A DNA stretch of 64,000 nucleotides from Euglena gracilis (taxonomy: Eukaryota; Euglenida; Euglenophyceae; Euglenales), in contig CP154954.1 in the NCBI GenBank assembly GCA_039621445.1, positions 30,932,523 to 30,996,522 of the forward strand, given 5' to 3'. This document shows, piece by piece, positions 19,949 through 29,290 of this stretch. The position numbers and the translations under genes are program-made. Numbering within the stretch: position 1 is the stretch's first letter; every line of letters begins with the position of its first letter. The notes beneath the pieces were generated by a model. The model had not been told where the DNA came from, did not search any database, and saw only the letters and a program-made list of their open reading frames with translations.

Positions 19949-21134
19949 CTTTGTCTCCGACGTGGCGACCGTGGCGCTGTTTCTTTGCCTGGGGGGGTCC
20001 CCCCCCACCTCCCCCCCCCTGGCCCCCATCTTCTGATCGAGGGCGTTTGAAGACAAATTTTCTTATATGGGTGGGGGGGTCGGGCTCACAATGTCTTTGT
20101 GCTTCGCCCTCGGTGTCCCTTCCTCCCTTCTCGGTCTGCCTCGAGGGAGTGCGAGACACCTCGGGCGCCGCACTTTGCCATTGTGAGGCCAGATTGTGCA
20201 CTGAAAAAAGGGGGGCCAGGGCACTCTCCAAAGCACCTTGTGCACCAAGTCTTTGGTAATGGGCTGTGAAAGCCTCTACCCCCTTCCACTGACCAATTTC
20301 ACAAACTTCTTGAGCAGAAAGGCCCATTTTTTTGAGTAAACCAACTCCTGCCCCTCTGGTGGAGTGGGGTCCCCAAACCTGGGGGGGTACCCCCTGCTGG
20401 GCCAAAAAGTGTTTGGTTATCGAAGCAATGGTATCTGCCTTAATGGCTTTATAGGGGGGTTTTAACGTAATCAGAAGGGGGCCCCCAGGTTTCACCAGGA
20501 AACGTGTTGCTGTCACATAAGACATCATCAAACGAAAGGGACTGATTTGGGGGCACTGGGGAATAGAGACAACTCTCTCCCACTTATGGAGTTTTTGCCC
20601 TTTACGTTTAATTTTGATGTAGGGTGCCCCCCCCAACACACTGGTGGTTCTTTGGACCTGTGCCAAATCAGAACTTCTGTATAAACAGAGGATGCGTGAA
20701 CAGAAAATGAGTTGTGTACGTAATGTACACATATCAGAGGGCAGGGGGGACTGTGCCAGCCCCAGGAGGATTGGGAGGGGATCCCAGAATGCACCATATT
20801 TCTCCAGGTTTTGGTTCCAAAGCCTTTTATAAGGTGCCAACATGGCATGGAACTTCAGGCCACCAAAGCCAGGGATCAAAAGCATAGCACTGTATGCATT
20901 GCGTGCTTGGGCCTTTGAAAATTGGAACAGTTGAATTAAAGCGTCAACCACTTGGTCAGTGGTGGCTTCAGGGGGGGGTACCCCCATTTTGTCCAAAATT
21001 ACCCATAAAAGCGTAAAAGCGCTTTGATAACGCTTTAAGCTGGGGTTTCTTCCCAGGAAATCGTTAATGGTTGTATTTTGTATTTGTTTCCCCTCCAGAA
21101 TTTGCCTGAGCAAATCATGCAAAGCAGGGGCCAC
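19920..21134 (-). CDS. DIRS tyrosine recombinase
   Basis: The 404-residue protein integrates the circular DNA form of the element. The N-terminal half is a helical core-binding domain (FLGRNPSLKRYQSAFTLLWV ...). Catalytic residues are visible: Arg in CLYRSSDLAQVQ (about residue 185), HSTRGAG (HxxR, about residue 285) and the nucleophile Tyr in FTAHYQRLGA (about residue 315). The C-terminal tail is Gly/Lys/Arg-rich and is encoded partly by the internal complementary region. The frame overlaps the preceding RT frame by 100 bases, suggesting coupled translation or recoding. All key residues are present. Confidence 0.9.
   Translation of the reverse strand: MAPALHDLLRQILEGKQIQNTTINDFLGRNPSLKRYQSAFTLLWVILDKMGVPPPEATTDQVVDALIQLFQFSKAQARNAYSAMLLIPGFGGLKFHAMLAPYKRLWNQNLEKYGAFWDPLPILLGLAQSPLPSDMCTLRTQLIFCSRILCLYRSSDLAQVQRTTSVLGGAPYIKIKRKGQKLHKWERVVSIPQCPQISPFRLMMSYVTATRFLVKPGGPLLITLKPPYKAIKADTIASITKHFLAQQGVPPQVWGPHSTRGAGVGLLKKMGLSAQEVCEIGQWKGVEAFTAHYQRLGAQGALESALAPLFSVHNLASQWQSAAPEVSRTPSRQTEKGGRDTEGEAQRHCEPDPPTHIRKFVFKRPRSEDGGQGGGGGGGPPQAKKQRHGRHVGDKAANSGEKRH
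20086..20192. repeat. DIRS internal complementary region
   Basis: The first part (20086-20154) is complementary to the outer left end 19784-19853. The second part, from ACACCTCGGGC, is complementary to the outer right end near 24090-24124. It therefore reads as a joined circle junction, GTGCGAGACACCTCGGGC. It overlaps the C-terminal codons of the recombinase frame, as in other DIRS1-like elements. Confidence 0.9.
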
Positions 21135-23830
21135 CTGGGGGGTGGCATTTTTTCCCCCCTACAATTGGTGAACATACCCATGTAGGGGGTGATTTTCAGG
21201 CAGGGGGTCCCTGGCACTTTCATTTTTATTAACTGGGGCCACCATGTGGCTGAATCCCAGTAGGGGGTGACCATCAAAACTTTGGCCTGTGGAAACATTT
21301 TTAATCTGGGGAGAAATTTTTGGATTACAGACCAGGGGGGGTTTGCATAAAGATCCCCCATGTTGTCCAGAGGACATTGTAATGCACCTACTGCTGTGGC
21401 TCCCCAGTGGGGCCACCTGGCCACAAATTGTGGCAGTTTTTTGTTGCCTGGTGAGGCAAAAAGGTCTGTTTTTAGGCTGATGTAATTTTTGAACTGCTGC
21501 CTCAGCCACTGAAAAAGTTGGGGGTCCAGTGAGTAGTCCCCCCTGTCCATTTCCCACCTGCTTATGGGGTCTGCCAGGCAGTCTTTGGAGGGGACCCACT
21601 TTACTTGCAGGTTTATGTTGTGTTCCATGCACCATTTGAAGAAGGGCCTTAGCATGGAATTGAAAGGGTCCTTTCTGCCCCCCCCTTTTGTTAAGTAATA
21701 GTAAATTACTTGATTGTCCACGGATAGGGACACAGTTTCCCCTGGCTGGCTGAGGCTTTGTACTGTGCTTATTGCTGCACTTAATTCTTTGACATTTATG
21801 TGCAAAATGGAGTTTTCCCTCCAAAATTCTTGCACAATTTTGCCTGTTCGAATGTCCAGCCCCCCCCAGGCATGGGTACTGCTGTCTGAGTGCAACTCCC
21901 TGGTTGCATTTTGGGGGAAGGGTCTGCCCCCCCAGGTGTCCAGCAGAATTTTTATTTCTCTTAATTGGTCCTTTATTCTTTGGGAAATGGGATGTTTTGA
22001 GTCCCAGGGGGCTGTGGAATTTTCCACCAAAAAATTTGCCAGGGCATCCGTAAAGGCCCTTAGAAAGGGCAGGGCCATTAGATTGCATCTGATTTGGCCC
22101 AAAATGGCAGCCAGCTGCCTTTTTGACATGTTATCTTTTTTCACCATTTTTCCCAGCTCCTTTTTTACTGTTTTTATTTTCTGGGGGGGCACCTGTAATT
22201 TTCCCTCTTGGAGGTTTAGCTGAAATCCAAGATGATTGACGATTTGGGTGGGCTGCAGGGTGGACTTTTTCACATTGATTTTGAATCCTGATTTGATTAA
22301 ATCCCTGACCACTGTGTTCAGGTGATTTTGTAAGATGATTTGTGTTGGGGCCACCAGTAAAATGTCGTCCAGGTAAATAAATACCTGGATGCCCCTTTTC
22401 CTCCACAGTTTCTCGAATGTCTTCATTACTGACATGAAAATTTGGGGCATTACATTCAGGCCAAAACAGCCTGCCTGGAATTCCCAGGTCTGCCCCCCCA
22501 CCTGATGCCTTAAAAATGGCCTTAGGCCTGGACTTACTGGAATATGAAAATAGGCATCCTTCAGGTCTATTTTTGCTGCCCAGTGGCCTTTTTCCAAAAC
22601 TGGAAAAATGTGCTGGATGTGATCCAGCTTGAAAGGTTTCACTTGGAACCTTTGATTTATTTCCCTGCAATCGCTTATTAATCTCCATTTTGTCTGCCCC
22701 CCCTCTGGTTTTGAAATCAGAAACCAGGGGATCAGGTGCTGGGTGGTTGAATCCCTCACCCTCTTTATGGATCCAGATTTTTCGTAATCCAGCAGTATTT
22801 TTTCTGCTTGGGGTAAGTTCAAATTTGCCCTGATTTTTGGGTGGGTGGACAATTTTGGTGGGCTGACCCAGGGGGGTTGAATGCCATCCCTGATGAGTTG
22901 ACATGTTGTTGGGGGGGCAGTTTTTGCCCACCATTTCAAGCTTTTTTGCAGCCTTCGATGGAGGGGGGTGTCTCCCCATTTTTCTTCCATGGAATTTATT
23001 TCCTGGATAAGATGATTTTGGGGGGGCTGGGCTGGAGATGCTGGGTCATTGAAAGGGCCATTGTGGGTCCCTTTATCCCCCATTGTTGGCAGAGGGCCAC
23101 TGTGGGTCCCTCGGGGGATTGCTCCAGCAGCATCCTTAGCTTCTTGGTGGCCACTGTGGGTCCACCCTGCTGGTTCCTTAGCTTCTTGGTGGCCACTGTG
23201 GGTCCACCCTGCTGGTCTCCAAGGTTTCCATGTATAAATTTTTTTCCATAATCCATCTTGTGGTCTTCCAGGCCTTGATTTCTTCTTGGCCTCCAACCCC
23301 ATTGGAAATCTGGGGGGGCTGCTGTGGCCCCCCCTTGTCCCCTTGAGAGGGGCTGTTGTGATAGATGAATTGGGGGGGTTGGACAGACCTTTGCTGCCCC
23401 TTCCTGAGGGGATTTCCTTGTGAAACTGGCCCCCATGGCCCCTGTGGTGTTGACCTCCTTGGCCTTGATTCCATCTCCCCATCTTCTGGCCAATTTGTGC
23501 CCAGGTTGCTGGGCACCTTTGGGGGAGATGCCCTTGATGTGTGGGCTTTGAATGTCCAATTGTGAAGCATTTTGGGCCCCCATGGCCCAGTCTTTGCCCA
23601 CCAAGGGTTGGGGCTGGCTTCTGTCTTCTGGGCCTCCTGGCCACAGTGGTCCAAGGACCGTGGCCGTCACTGGGGGGGGGGTTTGGGCTGTGAAATTTCT
23701 GGGGAGGGGGGCTGGGTGGGAAGAACGGCCACGGTTTGCCACGTGTTGACCGCATCTCCAAGGTCTCCAGCTGCTGCCTCTCCTCCAGGACGTCCGTGGC
23801 CATATAATTCCAATTTCTTCTCCACTGCAT
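21035..23830 (-). CDS. DIRS reverse transcriptase - RNase H - Dam-like protein
   Basis: The 931-residue frame begins with a basic, Gly/Pro/His-rich region that includes two direct copies of a PAGWTHSGHQEAK segment. The RT follows (AAKIDLKDAYFHIPV, then the catalytic YLDD in VFIYLDDILLV). RNase H residues are seen in LHSDSSTHAWGG, NVKELSAA, SVDNQVIYYYL and KDCLADPISR. The last domain has TDLFASPGNKKLPQF ... DLYANPPWSVIQKFL ... VTPYWDS, the Dam-like methyltransferase-type domain usual in DIRS elements, with NPPW as its motif. The start is taken at the first Met; an alternative overlapping frame lies at 22996-23874. No stop or frameshift interrupts the enzyme domains. Confidence 0.9.
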   Translation of the reverse strand: MQWRRNWNYMATDVLEERQQLETLEMRSTRGKPWPFFPPSPPPQKFHSPNPPPSDGHGPWTTVARRPRRQKPAPTLGGQRLGHGGPKCFTIGHSKPTHQGHLPQRCPATWAQIGQKMGRWNQGQGGQHHRGHGGQFHKEIPSGRGSKGLSNPPNSSITTAPLKGTRGGHSSPPRFPMGLEAKKKSRPGRPQDGLWKKIYTWKPWRPAGWTHSGHQEAKEPAGWTHSGHQEAKDAAGAIPRGTHSGPLPTMGDKGTHNGPFNDPASPAQPPQNHLIQEINSMEEKWGDTPLHRRLQKSLKWWAKTAPPTTCQLIRDGIQPPWVSPPKLSTHPKIRANLNLPQAEKILLDYEKSGSIKRVRDSTTQHLIPWFLISKPEGGQTKWRLISDCREINQRFQVKPFKLDHIQHIFPVLEKGHWAAKIDLKDAYFHIPVSPGLRPFLRHQVGGQTWEFQAGCFGLNVMPQIFMSVMKTFEKLWRKRGIQVFIYLDDILLVAPTQIILQNHLNTVVRDLIKSGFKINVKKSTLQPTQIVNHLGFQLNLQEGKLQVPPQKIKTVKKELGKMVKKDNMSKRQLAAILGQIRCNLMALPFLRAFTDALANFLVENSTAPWDSKHPISQRIKDQLREIKILLDTWGGRPFPQNATRELHSDSSTHAWGGLDIRTGKIVQEFWRENSILHINVKELSAAISTVQSLSQPGETVSLSVDNQVIYYYLTKGGGRKDPFNSMLRPFFKWCMEHNINLQVKWVPSKDCLADPISRWEMDRGDYSLDPQLFQWLRQQFKNYISLKTDLFASPGNKKLPQFVARWPHWGATAVGALQCPLDNMGDLYANPPWSVIQKFLPRLKMFPQAKVLMVTPYWDSATWWPQLIKMKVPGTPCLKITPYMGMFTNCRGEKMPPPRWPLLCMICSGKFWRGNKYKIQPLTISWEETPA

Positions 23831-23874
23831 TGCTCATCGAAGTCGAAATTGAAATTTGACAATTGAATTCTCAA
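22996..23874 (-). CDS. Possible DIRS Gag-like ORF overlapping the RT frame
   Basis: A 292-codon frame begins 44 bases upstream of the RT frame and overlaps it in another phase. It starts MRIQLSNFNFDFDEQCSGEE and becomes Gly/Pro/Gln-rich. DIRS elements often have a first ORF with a Gag role ahead of RT, so this is a candidate. Composition alone cannot tell whether this frame or the N-terminal part of the RT frame is used; the tandem repeats in the DNA make both open. Confidence 0.35.
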   Translation of the reverse strand: MRIQLSNFNFDFDEQCSGEEIGIIWPRTSWRRGSSWRPWRCGQHVANRGRSSHPAPLPRNFTAQTPPPVTATVLGPLWPGGPEDRSQPQPLVGKDWAMGAQNASQLDIQSPHIKGISPKGAQQPGHKLARRWGDGIKAKEVNTTGAMGASFTRKSPQEGAAKVCPTPPIHLSQQPLSRGQGGATAAPPDFQWGWRPRRNQGLEDHKMDYGKKFIHGNLGDQQGGPTVATKKLRNQQGGPTVATKKLRMLLEQSPEGPTVALCQQWGIKGPTMALSMTQHLQPSPPKIILSRK

Positions 23875-23996
23875 TTGATTTTCGTCTGGTTCGTGTTCTT
23901 CTGGATATTGAATTGATATTTGACTTCTTTTCTCAGTTCTTCCTCGTTCTTGAACTCTGTTCCTTTCTTCTGGGTGTCGAAGGGCAAGTTAAGAAT

Positions 23997-24100
23997 CAGC
24001 CAACTCCGGCGAAAAAAGGCACTAAGCGGGACCTCCTAACCCAGCGCACCAAAACAATCACACAACAAACCGCCGGCGAGCAAGGCATGGCCTCACAATG
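23997..24100 (-). repeat. DIRS right terminal inverted repeat, 104 bp
   Basis: Begins CAGCCAACTCCGGCGAAAAA and ends CCTCACAATG; exact inverted partner of 19845-19948. It lies upstream of the coding start on the minus strand. Confidence 0.9.
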
Positions 24101-24124
24101 GCAAAGTGCGGAGCCCGAGGTGTC

Positions 24125-24870
24125 CCTCCCTCCCCCTCGGGGGGGCCCACCCCAGGGGGTGGTTGGGTGGGTGCCGACCCCCTCCCCCCCCTGGTCTTAA
24201 AAAAAACCCTGGCCGAGACGCTAATGTCTCTTTAAAGTCCAAGGAGCCCGGGTACAGGGGAGGGGGGGGTCCCGGACCTCCCCTATTCACTTCCGAACTG
24301 AACTGAACATGTTGACTTCCCGGAGGAGGGTGTGTCCGGCGCCGAAGGCGCCAAATTTTTTTTTGAAAAATGCCCTTTTCGGTGTTAACACGTTCAGGTT
24401 CACGGGGGGGGGGTCTCGGGACCCCCCCTGTGCACTTCCGAAGTGAAATGAATAGGGGGAGGGGGGAGGGGGAGTCCGGGGTCCCGAAGTGGACTACCTA
24501 GCCTCCAATGCCAAAAAATCAAACTAGAAAGCGAAATCATGGGTAGAATCCCAAAAAAACAATTAGTATCAAAGGAGGAGCCTCAAGGGCTTTATTTCGG
24601 CCGCCAGAGGCGGCCGAGACGGTAATGGATTTTGCAATTTCATTTTCTAGAAATGTGATTTTTACTGGCAAGGTGGCTGCCGAAGGCAGCCGAGATGGTA
24701 ACGCCCTTCGAACCATTGATCATGTGCAAAGGAAAATATCATACTCATGCCAAAAAATTTTCTTTCCAAAATCCCGGGGGGGGGGGCGCCCGCGGCCGCC
24801 CCCCCCCCGGGGGGGGGGGGGGGGGGCGGGCGGCCGCCCCCCCCCCCCCGACCCCCACTTTCTACACCCA
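24125..24870. other. G/C-run DNA with small GCC-GAA-GGC hairpins, no gene
   Basis: No coding frame is supported. Three short hairpins stand out: GGCGCCGAAGGCGCC (24338-24352), GGCCGCCAGAGGCGGCC (about 24599) and GGCTGCCGAAGGCAGCC (24674-24690). Confidence 0.5.
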
Positions 24871-24926
24871 TGGTGGTGGACACACGGGGGGATGGTACGG
24901 CGGTATCAACAGATACCCCTGCCCCG

Positions 24927-25802
24927 TCATAGGAACCACCGGGGTCTGTACAGGGGGGTTGACGCGTGATGTACATGGTCTACATTCGGGAGAGAGGGTT
25001 GGCCTTCTGGGCCAGGAGAGGCGGCAGGCGGGCTATCGACAGGGGTGGCCAGGTGTTCCACGGTGCAGCAGGAAGTGTGAGTTGAAAGAAGGAGGAGAGT
25101 GTTCGGAAGGGAGGAGGCCTGAGGTAATTTGCACAAACAGAGCGTGCAGAGGAAGAATCTCCCTTCCGTTGGGCGGAAGAGAAAGTTTCCCCAGCGTCGC
25201 AGCCAAATTTGTGCTGCTACAAAATTTCTGTTCCGCGCGTAAATTCTTTTCCGCAGGCAGATGGTCCAAAAACGTGCGGATTGGCTACGCCAATGACTCA
25301 GGTACACCCCTTTGGGGACGTCGGGCTGAGAGGCTAACCAGCGTCGCAACGACGCGACGGTCAGGGGAACGCGCCGGCCGCCGAAGGACACCGACCCGGA
25401 AAAATCCCCCCATTCGTTGGATGACACCGTGCCAGGCGAGAACAAAATCGGTGGAGACGGATCCCGGACACCCGATGAAGGTTGGTCCGAGAGGGATGGA
25501 GGACCCAGATAGCTTGTGGGGAAGCCATCCGGGTCCCCATCCCCCCCCCCCCGGGCTCCGAGGCTGAGGGGACAGGACTCGGCGGGGGAGGGCAGGGCGG
25601 GTGCTCGCCCGAAGGCCAGGGCTGGTCCGGAAGCCGGGGGGAGGGCCGAAACTTGCACCGAAAAAACCGTGCAGTCTTCCGAGCCCTGGCCTTCCCACAG
25701 CAATGCCTGCTGCAGGGCTGGAGGAAGGCGCTGCCAAGTTTGTATGGGGATGGGCCCATACCGACTCGCCAGAGCCATCCCAGACCAGCTGCGGGGCACC
25801 AC
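24927..25802 (-). pseudogene. Gag/pol linker segment shared with 14175-15521
   Basis: A 291-codon frame nearly identical in part to the N-terminal two thirds of the 448-codon frame at 14175-15521 (for example CPLSLGARGGG, LFRPTEGRFFLCTLCLCKLP). It ends at a stop after PLYRPRWFL because this copy breaks off before the Dam-like domain. Confidence 0.4.
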
Positions 25803-25822
25803 AACTTTAATCTGGGGCCCCC

Positions 25823-26548
25823 CTACCGGGCTGGGCAGGCCAGGTGTGGTGGAAGGGGGGGGGGCCAGGGCAGGGGGGGGGCCAGGGCAGGGGGGAGACC
25901 AGGAGGGGGAGGGGGCAGCTGAAAACCGCCCCCAGGGCGGTTGGGGCCAGAAAACTGGGGAAGAGGGGGCTGAGGGGGGGTGTTGTCTCCAAGGCCTTTT
26001 TTGGGGGTGTCAAAAGCAGATCTTGCGACATTTTTACAAACAGGCCGAGGAGGACCAAACCCAGAAATTGGGACATTTGCTGAGCCAACACTGGGAGAGC
26101 CAAGGCCAGGACCAAACCCAGAACCTTGAACATTTGTTGAGCCAACACTGGGAGAGCCAAAAACAGGATCAGGAGCATTTGTGCAATCAAAATTGTGGCT
26201 GCCAGAACCATTTGCTGCAGAACTCCTTTGTCCAAAATTCAAAATTTGTCCAACATTCGTTGATTTGAAATGCTTTCCAATGAACCCCACCCCAGACACA
26301 GGCACAACAGGGGCAAGGGAAGCCACAGGGACATTGTGACCAGTTTGCTGGGGGGTGCTGTGTGCCACACTGGGGGGGGGGGCAGATCCTAGCAAATCAG
26401 ACACATGGGGCACATTTTGGGTGGGAGAGGGGGTGATTGGGCTCACAGGGGGGGGGAAGAACACATTGAACCAGAGATGGGGGCAGATTGGGGGAGGAGG
26501 GGGCAGAGGGAGCAACGTGCCAACCAGCCGAAGCTGGAATCTGGTCAA
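25823..26548 (-). pseudogene. Gag-like middle segment with FG/SVGS repeats
   Basis: The frame carries imperfect repeats of the type GSPSVGSTNVQGSGFGP, then a Pro-rich run. It continues the Gag-like protein in another frame. The FG content is reminiscent of nucleoporin-type repeats, but that is composition only and I infer no function. Confidence 0.35.
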
Positions 26549-26963
26549 TGGGGGGCTGTGGCACAGGTAAAGGGGGGTGGGGGGCTGTTGCTGTTGTTGG
26601 GGCCACTGGCGTCGTTAGGCGGAGCAGTTGTTCTCGGAGTTCAGCTTCCTCAGCTTTTTGTTTCTTTTCTTGGGCCTTCATTCTGGCTTGCAATTGCTTC
26701 AGCTCCATGTGTAAATTGAAGATAGTGCGATGTCGTTTGTCAGGCCGCTTGCCTTTGCCCTTCAGCACTGCTTTGGACTGCTCCTCTGGCTGCCTTGGAG
26801 GGGGTACAGGCACCTCATTGACGCTCTGTACTGAAGCCGGACTGAGGGTAATGTCCATCGGGTCTTCGACATCATCCACAGTAATCTCATCCGGGATATC
26901 CTCAGACCCCACCAGGGGCTTTGCATTGTCCGACATGATATGCAGACGAAAAAAAATAGACAC
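26397..26963 (-). pseudogene. Gag-like protein, N-terminal part with coiled coil
   Basis: The 188-codon frame has an acidic start (DIPDEITVDDVEDPMDI), a Lys/Arg stretch (KGKGKRPDKRHR) and a strong coiled coil (MELKQLQARMKAQEKKQKAE then ELREQLLRL), then a Pro-rich tail. Acidic, coiled-coil, proline-rich composition fits a retroelement Gag, and the downstream segments support that. The reading frame then has to change to the one at 25823-26548, so the copy is damaged or uses recoding. No zinc knuckle is seen. Confidence 0.45.
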
Positions 26964-26980
26964 TCAGAAAGCCCTCCGTG

Positions 26981-27508
26981 ATTTTTTTCCATCTTTCACG
27001 GTGGGTAGCACAGCTTCACCCAACCGTGCCCCGGGCCCAGGGAAACGTCTCTTTTGGCCCTCGCCACAAGAGGAACCCCCTTGTGACTCCCTGTGCCGCC
27101 ACAGGTCGCGGGTTGCTTATACTATGGGTGTTATGTACAGAAGAGAGGAGAGTGCCGAGTAACTGTGAAGAGTGTGGGCGGGCAGGGGGGGGGGTGTTTG
27201 TACCTCCTTTGCCACGGGATGGCGTGTTTGTGTCGGGATTTTGCTCTTCTTGCCGTGTGCGTTAGGTCCTTCTTGCATGTGTGCGTCAGGTCCTTAGGTG
27301 GTGGGACAGGGAGGGAGTGTCAGCTTGGGCTTGGGCTGTTTTGCTCCATGGATTCATGGGTTGGAGTTAATTTTTGCCTTGGTCTCGAACATATGGCTAC
27401 AATGACGATGGCGGCATACCAAGGAGAGGATATAGAGGAAATGAAGCGGGTAGGGTTCAAGTGGAGGGGATGGGTTAACCAAGGTCAACAGGTGGTTGGC
27501 AAAGGTGT
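26981..27508. other. No gene recognised
   Basis: Sequence upstream of the minus-strand gag fragment. It could be leader or LTR of that element, but no second copy exists in the window to test this. Confidence 0.35.
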
Positions 27509-28085
27509 TTATTGGGAATACGGGAGGTGGCAACCGGCAGACAGGTCAATGTCATTTGACAGGTTGGTGTAGAAGCTCCATACCAGTTGTTTAGAGATTT
27601 CTTTGGCCAGGGTTAGTGAGAGTCCTTGCCACACTTCTGCTTCGGTTTGGCGCTGAAGCCAACCCTCCCTTTGCCCTATCAAGGCTTTGAGGAGGGTGGA
27701 CATCAGAGAACGGCCTTGTTGCCCCAGGCCGCCAAAGCAATCAAGCACAAATGGGGTAAGGCGCCAACCTCGTCTCGAACAAGTTGCGTCATATTTGCGG
27801 TGTTTGTCTGCTTCTTGTTTTTCTTGCCAAATCGGAAGTTGTGCGGCACGGCTCAGAGGGTTGCTTGGGGTCTGTGTGTGACGAATGGTGACGTCGATGG
27901 CGACCGGGCCCTCACTGTCAAGGCGAGGGATGAAGATATCACCAGGGCGGGAGTTGTCATCAGCCCGTTGTTCTTTTTTGGCTTGGAATCCGGCACGTTG
28001 AGCCAAGGAGGTAAGGAAGTCTTGGACCGCTGCATGTCGCTTGTAAAGGTTGTTGAATTTGCAACATAACAGCCCTGAACGTTGC
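27509..28085 (-). pseudogene. LINE restriction-like endonuclease fragment
   Basis: Read on the minus strand, the sequence begins with the end of a zinc knuckle (LLCCKFNNLYKRH near 28040-28075), then AQRAGFQAKKEQRADD, RPGDIFIPRLDSEGPVAIDV, KHRKYDATCSRRGW and CFGGLGQQGR. It aligns along its length with the fragment at 5032-5635 (same RPGDIFIPRLDS and KYDATC motifs), so both belong to one LINE family. The 5' part including RT is absent. The endonuclease frame is open to its stop at 27509. Confidence 0.75.
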
Positions 28086-29290
28086 TGTTCAGAAATTGTT
28101 GTTGTTGTGGAGGTGAGAGTAATTTACAATACACAACTTGATATCTGTCACAGGGTAAGTGGGCCGTTGTCGACCTTTTTTGTGTCTCATGTGTCTTTTT
28201 CCGATCTTTGTCGGTCATAACTCACTCGAGTGGTTGGCGGTGCCTCAAATTACATGGTCCCTGAATGGGCCAGCTTGGTGGGCCAAATCCTGTTTTGTCT
28301 TCTTGCGTGAAGATGAAGTGTTTTCAGACGAGGCTTTTGTGACTCATCGTTTCTGGGTCGGATACAATGAGAATCGTGTGCAATGCAAATGCAAGCTGTT
28401 TTTTATAGAGCAAGGGTGATGGGCCGGTGATGGGGGGACCGGAGGAGCTGATGAAGTATTCTCAGACCGGTTTTTTGTGTGTCATATGCTGGATTTCCGA
28501 TCTTTGTCGGTTCTGGCTGCTGTCCCAAATTGTGGTATGTTGCTTACATACTATACTGCTGTTCATCATTGTTGTAACAGCCCTCCCAGCGGCCACTCCT
28601 AATTACAAACGCTGTACGAAAAGCGGATCTGATTAAGAAAATTTGGATATGACGAACCAACACATCCACGTTCAGGTCGAAGATGTGATCTCCTGACAAT
28701 CCTCATTCCTCATCTTCAGAGTGCTGCTTCATATGGAGATTCTTTTGTGACCGGAAATGCTTTGATTGGGCTATTGGTTGGATTCTTCCTGTTGTTCATC
28801 GCCTGGAATGGTGTCTCGCGATTGATGGACATCCAGACCAGTGATCGTCTGGGATCTAAAGACCCCAGGGAAAGCATGCAAAAAATGTGACCTTACCGCC
28901 TTTGTTCTCCCTTCCTTTTGCTTAGCAGATGGATGGAAATAAATGTGCAAGTTATTGAAAAAAAATGACAGAGATGGTCACGCATGTTCCATAGATGTGC
29001 CTTGCCACTTTTTGTTGAAAAAAATGCTGAATGAAGCCCCCATACAGATGAATGTGGAGGTTTCCTTCCCGGGTAGGATGGCTGACCATATTTTTGGCCA
29101 TTTGTGAAAAAGCCTGTCACATCTTGTCAACCATTTTACTGGTGAACCGGTTAAAAGGGAGTTTGTTGGGTTCAAGCGTGCAGCAAAACCAAGGGCTGAG
29201 GCTCCTCTCGCAGCCAGGTTGCATTGGAGGGTGATGGGGGGTCATGTGGATGGGTCATCAGGGAAAGGCATATTTACCGTTGGCCGCATT
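28086..29290. other. Unresolved region; one short hydrophobic open stretch
   Basis: No family is recognised. Two segments with TTCCGATCTTTGTCGGT (about 28199 and 28494) suggest an old duplication. Between 28633 and 28890 the plus strand is open from stop to stop and would encode a membrane-type segment (ALIGLLVGFFLLFIAW) followed by SRLMDIQTSDRLGSKDPRES. It has no upstream Met and could be an exon or chance. Confidence 0.3.

Larger units (their letters stand above)
19784..24124 (-). mobile_element. DIRS retrotransposon, near complete, 4.3 kb
   Basis: The element carries an RT/RNase H protein and a tyrosine recombinase on the minus strand, framed by terminal inverted repeats (19845-19948 and 23997-24100). 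An internal region at 20086-20192 is complementary to both outer ends, left end first and right end second. This arrangement is the signature of DIRS1-group elements, which form a circular intermediate using that region and integrate with a tyrosine recombinase instead of an integrase. Coding frames are long and uninterrupted, so it may be recent. A decayed relative lies at 52488-53850. Confidence 0.9.
24871..26980 (-). mobile_element. Retroelement fragment, gag region, copy 2
   Basis: The minus strand carries a Gag-like N-terminus (26397-26963), an FG/proline-rich middle (25823-26548) and the region shared with 14600-15806. It stops at 24871, before the Dam-like domain found in the other copy. 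This copy extends further upstream than the one at 14-16 kb, so together they show gag then Dam-like order. Confidence 0.6.

Noticed and set aside
20000-20050. Plus-strand proline/glycine-rich frames opposite the DIRS genes
   Set aside because: They are mirror frames of the recombinase and RT coding strand with no domain.
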